Positions 31,390 to 33,867 of a DNA stretch of 33,867 nt are shown here, in pieces; position 1 is the stretch's first letter, and each line of letters starts with the position of its first letter. The stretch is from assembly GCA_902789435.1 (NCBI GenBank), contig CADAOA010000011.1, positions 1 to 33,867 of the forward strand, in the 5' to 3' direction. The translations under genes and the position numbers were made by a program. The stretch is from an uncultured Bacteroidia bacterium (GTDB taxonomy: Bacteria > Bacteroidota > Bacteroidia > Bacteroidales > UBA932). Under the pieces are notes generated by a model. That model was not told the origin of the DNA and did no database searches. It saw only the letters and a program-made list of their open reading frames with translations.

Positions 31390-33441
31390 ATGGACGTAAA
31401 CGAAGCAAGACATAGGATAGATGCCCTCAGAGAGGAAATCAATGCCCACAACAGGCATTATTATCTGGAGAACTCGCCCACGATTTCGGACTACGAGTTC
31501 GACCTTCTTCTCAGGGAACTGATCCAGCTGGAAGAGCTGTATCCTCAGTTCAAGAGTCCGGATTCCCCTACCGCCAAGGTGGGAAGCGACCTTGAAACTG
31601 AGAACGCTCCATTTGCCCAGTATGCACACCAGCATCCTATGCTCTCTCTTGCAAACACTTACAGCATTGAGGAGCTCCGCGATTTCGATGCCAGGGTAAA
31701 GAAGGGAACTGATTCACCTTTCACCTACAACTGCGAACTCAAGTTCGACGGAACCGGCATAAACCTCCTTTATCGCGGAGGAATCCTGGTAAGGGCGCTG
31801 ACCCGCGGAGACGGAAGCGTGGGAGACGATGTCACACGCAACATCAAGACAATCAAGTCTGTACCTCTGCAACTCAGGGAAGGAAGCAATTACCCTCCAG
31901 AGTTTGAGATCCGCGGAGAGGTCTATATGCCGTTTGCATCATTCGACAAGCTGAACATACAGAGAGAACTGGACGAGGAACCGCTTTTCGCCAATCCGAG
32001 AAACGCCGCGGCCGGTTCCCTGAAAATGCTGTCGAGCAAGGCCGTTTCGGAAAGAGGTCTGGACTGCGTTCTGTATCATCTGATTGCTCCCGGCTATGAG
32101 AATTCCCTCCACAGCAAGTCTCTGGAGGACGCCGCAAACTGGGGTCTTCCGATATCTGACCTTTCCAGAAAATGCTCTGATATAGAGGAAGTTATAAAAT
32201 ACATTCAGGAATGGGACACAAGGCGCCATTCCCTGCCGTACCCTACGGACGGAGTAGTTGTGAAGGTGGACCAGTACGCCATCCAGGCTACATTGGGTTT
32301 CACTGCAAAGACCCCGAAATGGGCAGTGGCCTACAAGTTCAAGCCAGAAGAAGCCCTGACCAAGATAGAGTCCATTGACTATCAGGTTGGAAGGACAGGA
32401 GCGGTAACCCCTGTTGCCAATCTCTCCCCGGTTCAGCTCAGCGGCACAACCGTAAAGAGGGCCACCCTCCACAATGCCGACCAGATGGAAATCCTGGATA
32501 TCCGTGTGGGAGACAGCGTATATGTGGAAAAGGGCGGGGAAATCATTCCTAAGATTACCCGCGTGGAACTCTCCAAGAGACCTTCAAACAGCCTTCCGGA
32601 AGAGTTTCCTAAAGTCTGCCCGGCCTGCGGTACCCCTCTTGTAAGGGATCCTGAGCAGTCCAAATTCTTCTGCCCTAATTCTGACTTCTGCCCACCTCAG
32701 ATAGAAGGCAAGTTCCTGCATTTTTCTTCCCGCAAGGCAATGGATATCAATATCGGTGAAGTCGCCGTCCATCAGCTGTGTGAAAGGGAATACGTGCGTG
32801 AACTCCAAGATCTCTACAACCTGGACGACCTGCAGCTCCTAAGCCTGGACAAATGGAAAGGTAAGAGTGTGGAAAACTTCCGGGCTTCTCTGGAAAAATC
32901 CCGCCAGGTTCCGTTCAACAGGGTTCTATATGCACTGGGAATCAAGAATATCGGCGAGACTACAGCCAAAACACTGGCTTCCCATTTCAAGAATATAGAC
33001 AATCTGGCGACCGCCTCCAGAGAATCTCTCCTGGAGGTTGAGGATGTGGGAGAAACCCTTGCTGACTCCATCCTGGGATGGTTTTCAGAGCCAAGGCACG
33101 CCAAGACCGTGGAAGAACTCAAGAAAGCCGGCCTTCAGTTCAGTCAGGAAGAAAAGGCCCCTGTATCAGACACCCTGAAGGGAATGACCATAATGATTAC
33201 CGGCAATTATTCCATCCCTAGGGAAACAATGAAATATTACATAGAGGCGCATAGCGGAAAGGTTGGAAGCAGCGTAACCGCCTCAACCACTTATCTTCTG
33301 GCCGGAAGCAAGGCAGGAGCCTCCAAACTGGAGAAAGCCCGGAAACTGGGTATTCCTATCATCAGCGAGGAGGAATTCTACAAGATCGCAGCCCCAGGCC
33401 AGAAGCCTGAAGACAATAATACAGAACCAACACTATTTTGA
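31390..33441 (+). CDS. ligA: NAD-dependent DNA ligase
   Basis: The 683-residue essential replication and repair ligase. The N-terminal Ia domain (YYLENSPTISDYEFD) binds NAD. The adenylated lysine is K118 in CELKFDGTGIN (KxDG). GDGSVGDDVTRNI and RNAAAGSLKM are nucleotidyltransferase motifs. The OB-fold (VGRTGAVTPVANLSPVQLSG) follows. The four-Cys zinc finger CPACG...FFCPNSDFC lies near residues 409-437. The helix-hairpin-helix region (ALGIKNIGETTAKTLASHF) and a C-terminal BRCT domain (about 598-670) finish the protein. Length is normal. ATG 31390 is chosen over an upstream TTG lying in the -7 box. The flavodiiron gene starts 27 bases downstream. Confidence 0.97.
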   Translation: MDVNEARHRIDALREEINAHNRHYYLENSPTISDYEFDLLLRELIQLEELYPQFKSPDSPTAKVGSDLETENAPFAQYAHQHPMLSLANTYSIEELRDFDARVKKGTDSPFTYNCELKFDGTGINLLYRGGILVRALTRGDGSVGDDVTRNIKTIKSVPLQLREGSNYPPEFEIRGEVYMPFASFDKLNIQRELDEEPLFANPRNAAAGSLKMLSSKAVSERGLDCVLYHLIAPGYENSLHSKSLEDAANWGLPISDLSRKCSDIEEVIKYIQEWDTRRHSLPYPTDGVVVKVDQYAIQATLGFTAKTPKWAVAYKFKPEEALTKIESIDYQVGRTGAVTPVANLSPVQLSGTTVKRATLHNADQMEILDIRVGDSVYVEKGGEIIPKITRVELSKRPSNSLPEEFPKVCPACGTPLVRDPEQSKFFCPNSDFCPPQIEGKFLHFSSRKAMDINIGEVAVHQLCEREYVRELQDLYNLDDLQLLSLDKWKGKSVENFRASLEKSRQVPFNRVLYALGIKNIGETTAKTLASHFKNIDNLATASRESLLEVEDVGETLADSILGWFSEPRHAKTVEELKKAGLQFSQEEKAPVSDTLKGMTIMITGNYSIPRETMKYYIEAHSGKVGSSVTASTTYLLAGSKAGASKLEKARKLGIPIISEEEFYKIAAPGQKPEDNNTEPTLF

Positions 33442-33468
33442 CATATAAGATATTTAAAGACAAATAAT

Positions 33469-33867
33469 ATGAGAATTGCAAAAGTCACAGACAGAATCAG
33501 CTACATCGGCGTAAACGACCGCCGCACCGCTCTCTTCGAGAACAATTGGCCGATTCCTTACGGAGTTTCCTATAATTCATACATAATCAAAGACGAAAAG
33601 AATGTCCTGATCGACACCGTGGAATACGGTTCTGACGGAGACTTCCTCTGCAAGATAGAAGCCCTGCTGGATGGAGGAAAGCTGGACTATCTGGTTGTCA
33701 ACCATATGGAGCCAGACCATTCCGGAATGATCCGCAGCGTCCTGGCAAAGTATCCGGACCTGATGATCATCGGCAACGCAAAGACATTCGAGCTTATGCA
33801 GAAGTATTACGGCATTCCTCAGGAGGCTTTCCTGCAGGTTGCTGACGGACAAGAGCTTAGCATCGGA
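33469..33867 (+). CDS. Flavodiiron protein (FprA/ROO type), partial (3' end beyond window)
   Basis: The first 133 residues of an A-type flavoprotein that reduces O2 (to water) or NO at a diiron centre in the cytoplasm. The metallo-beta-lactamase-like domain is recognisable from DRISYIGVNDRRTALFENNW, the family-specific opening. VVNHMEPDHSGM follows, with iron ligands H79, E81, D83 and the neighbouring H84. The ligand positions agree with D. gigas rubredoxin:oxygen oxidoreductase. The flavodoxin domain lies outside the window. The usual donor is rubredoxin, and a rubredoxin gene is at 8263. I see no clear -7 box in the 27 bases after ligA, so read-through from ligA is possible. Confidence 0.95.
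   Translation, partial: MRIAKVTDRISYIGVNDRRTALFENNWPIPYGVSYNSYIIKDEKNVLIDTVEYGSDGDFLCKIEALLDGGKLDYLVVNHMEPDHSGMIRSVLAKYPDLMIIGNAKTFELMQKYYGIPQEAFLQVADGQELSIG

Noticed and set aside
31310-31408. A longer start for phosphofructokinase
   Set aside because: The extension contains the -7 box and precedes the normal family N-terminus MQKSIVILTGGG.

Overview
The window is a chromosomal stretch of an anaerobic member of the Bacteroidota, most likely order Bacteroidales. The evidence is the recurring TAnnTTTG -7 promoter boxes, often placed just before start codons, together with a branched-chain 2-oxoacid:ferredoxin oxidoreductase operon, rubredoxin, the start of a flavodiiron protein, and a phosphofructokinase with the active-site residues of the pyrophosphate-dependent type. 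I cannot name a genus. I see no insertion sequence, integrase, phage gene or CRISPR array. The density is about 32 protein genes and one tRNA in 34 kb, with no gene-free stretch longer than about 180 bases.

Layout. 1-1723 (minus): a secreted beta-propeller protein followed by an NlpC/P60 peptidase cut by the window edge. 1803-8279: a DMT permease, a short UvrA-like ATPase (minus), an MFS transporter, a membrane-anchored metallophosphoesterase and a BaiN/YhiN-type flavoprotein. 8263-11103 (minus): a compact run of NfeD, SPFH/band-7, HAD hydrolase, free methionine-R-sulfoxide reductase and rubredoxin. 11255-13186 (plus): the most remarkable gene, a secreted protein with a thiol-activated cytolysin (cholesterol-dependent-cytolysin-like) pore-forming core behind a Lys/Glu-rich coiled-coil extension. 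It is closed by a bidirectional terminator. 13275-17279 (minus): ilvE, a small TPR protein and a four-subunit 2-oxoacid:ferredoxin oxidoreductase, facing away from an AtoE-type short-chain fatty acid transporter (17460-18806). 18803-22425 (minus): two overlapping ABC exporter half-transporters, forming an asymmetric heterodimer. 22547-27970 (plus): nitroreductase, WYL regulator, LTA-synthase-family membrane enzyme, second WYL regulator and HAD phosphatase. 27936-29961 (minus): a cytidylate-kinase-like protein and a MATE exporter. Then come tRNA-Thr(CGT), phosphofructokinase (minus), ligA, and the 5' part of a flavodiiron protein.

How the parts fit. IlvE and the Vor subunits form a natural route from branched-chain amino acids to branched acyl-CoAs plus reduced ferredoxin, next to a short-chain fatty acid carrier. 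Rubredoxin, methionine sulfoxide reductase and the flavodiiron protein suit an anaerobe coping with oxygen. Four families of exporter or permease (DMT, MFS, heterodimeric ABC, MATE), a UvrA-like protein of the drug-resistance type and two WYL regulators give the window a stress and xenobiotic flavour. Two perfect inverted repeats sit at promoters of the WYL-containing units and are candidate operators. Two small features are easily missed: a 53-residue rubredoxin gene overlapping the end of the BaiN-type gene, and a 19-base palindrome formed by two back-to-back -7 boxes between the UvrA-like and MFS genes.
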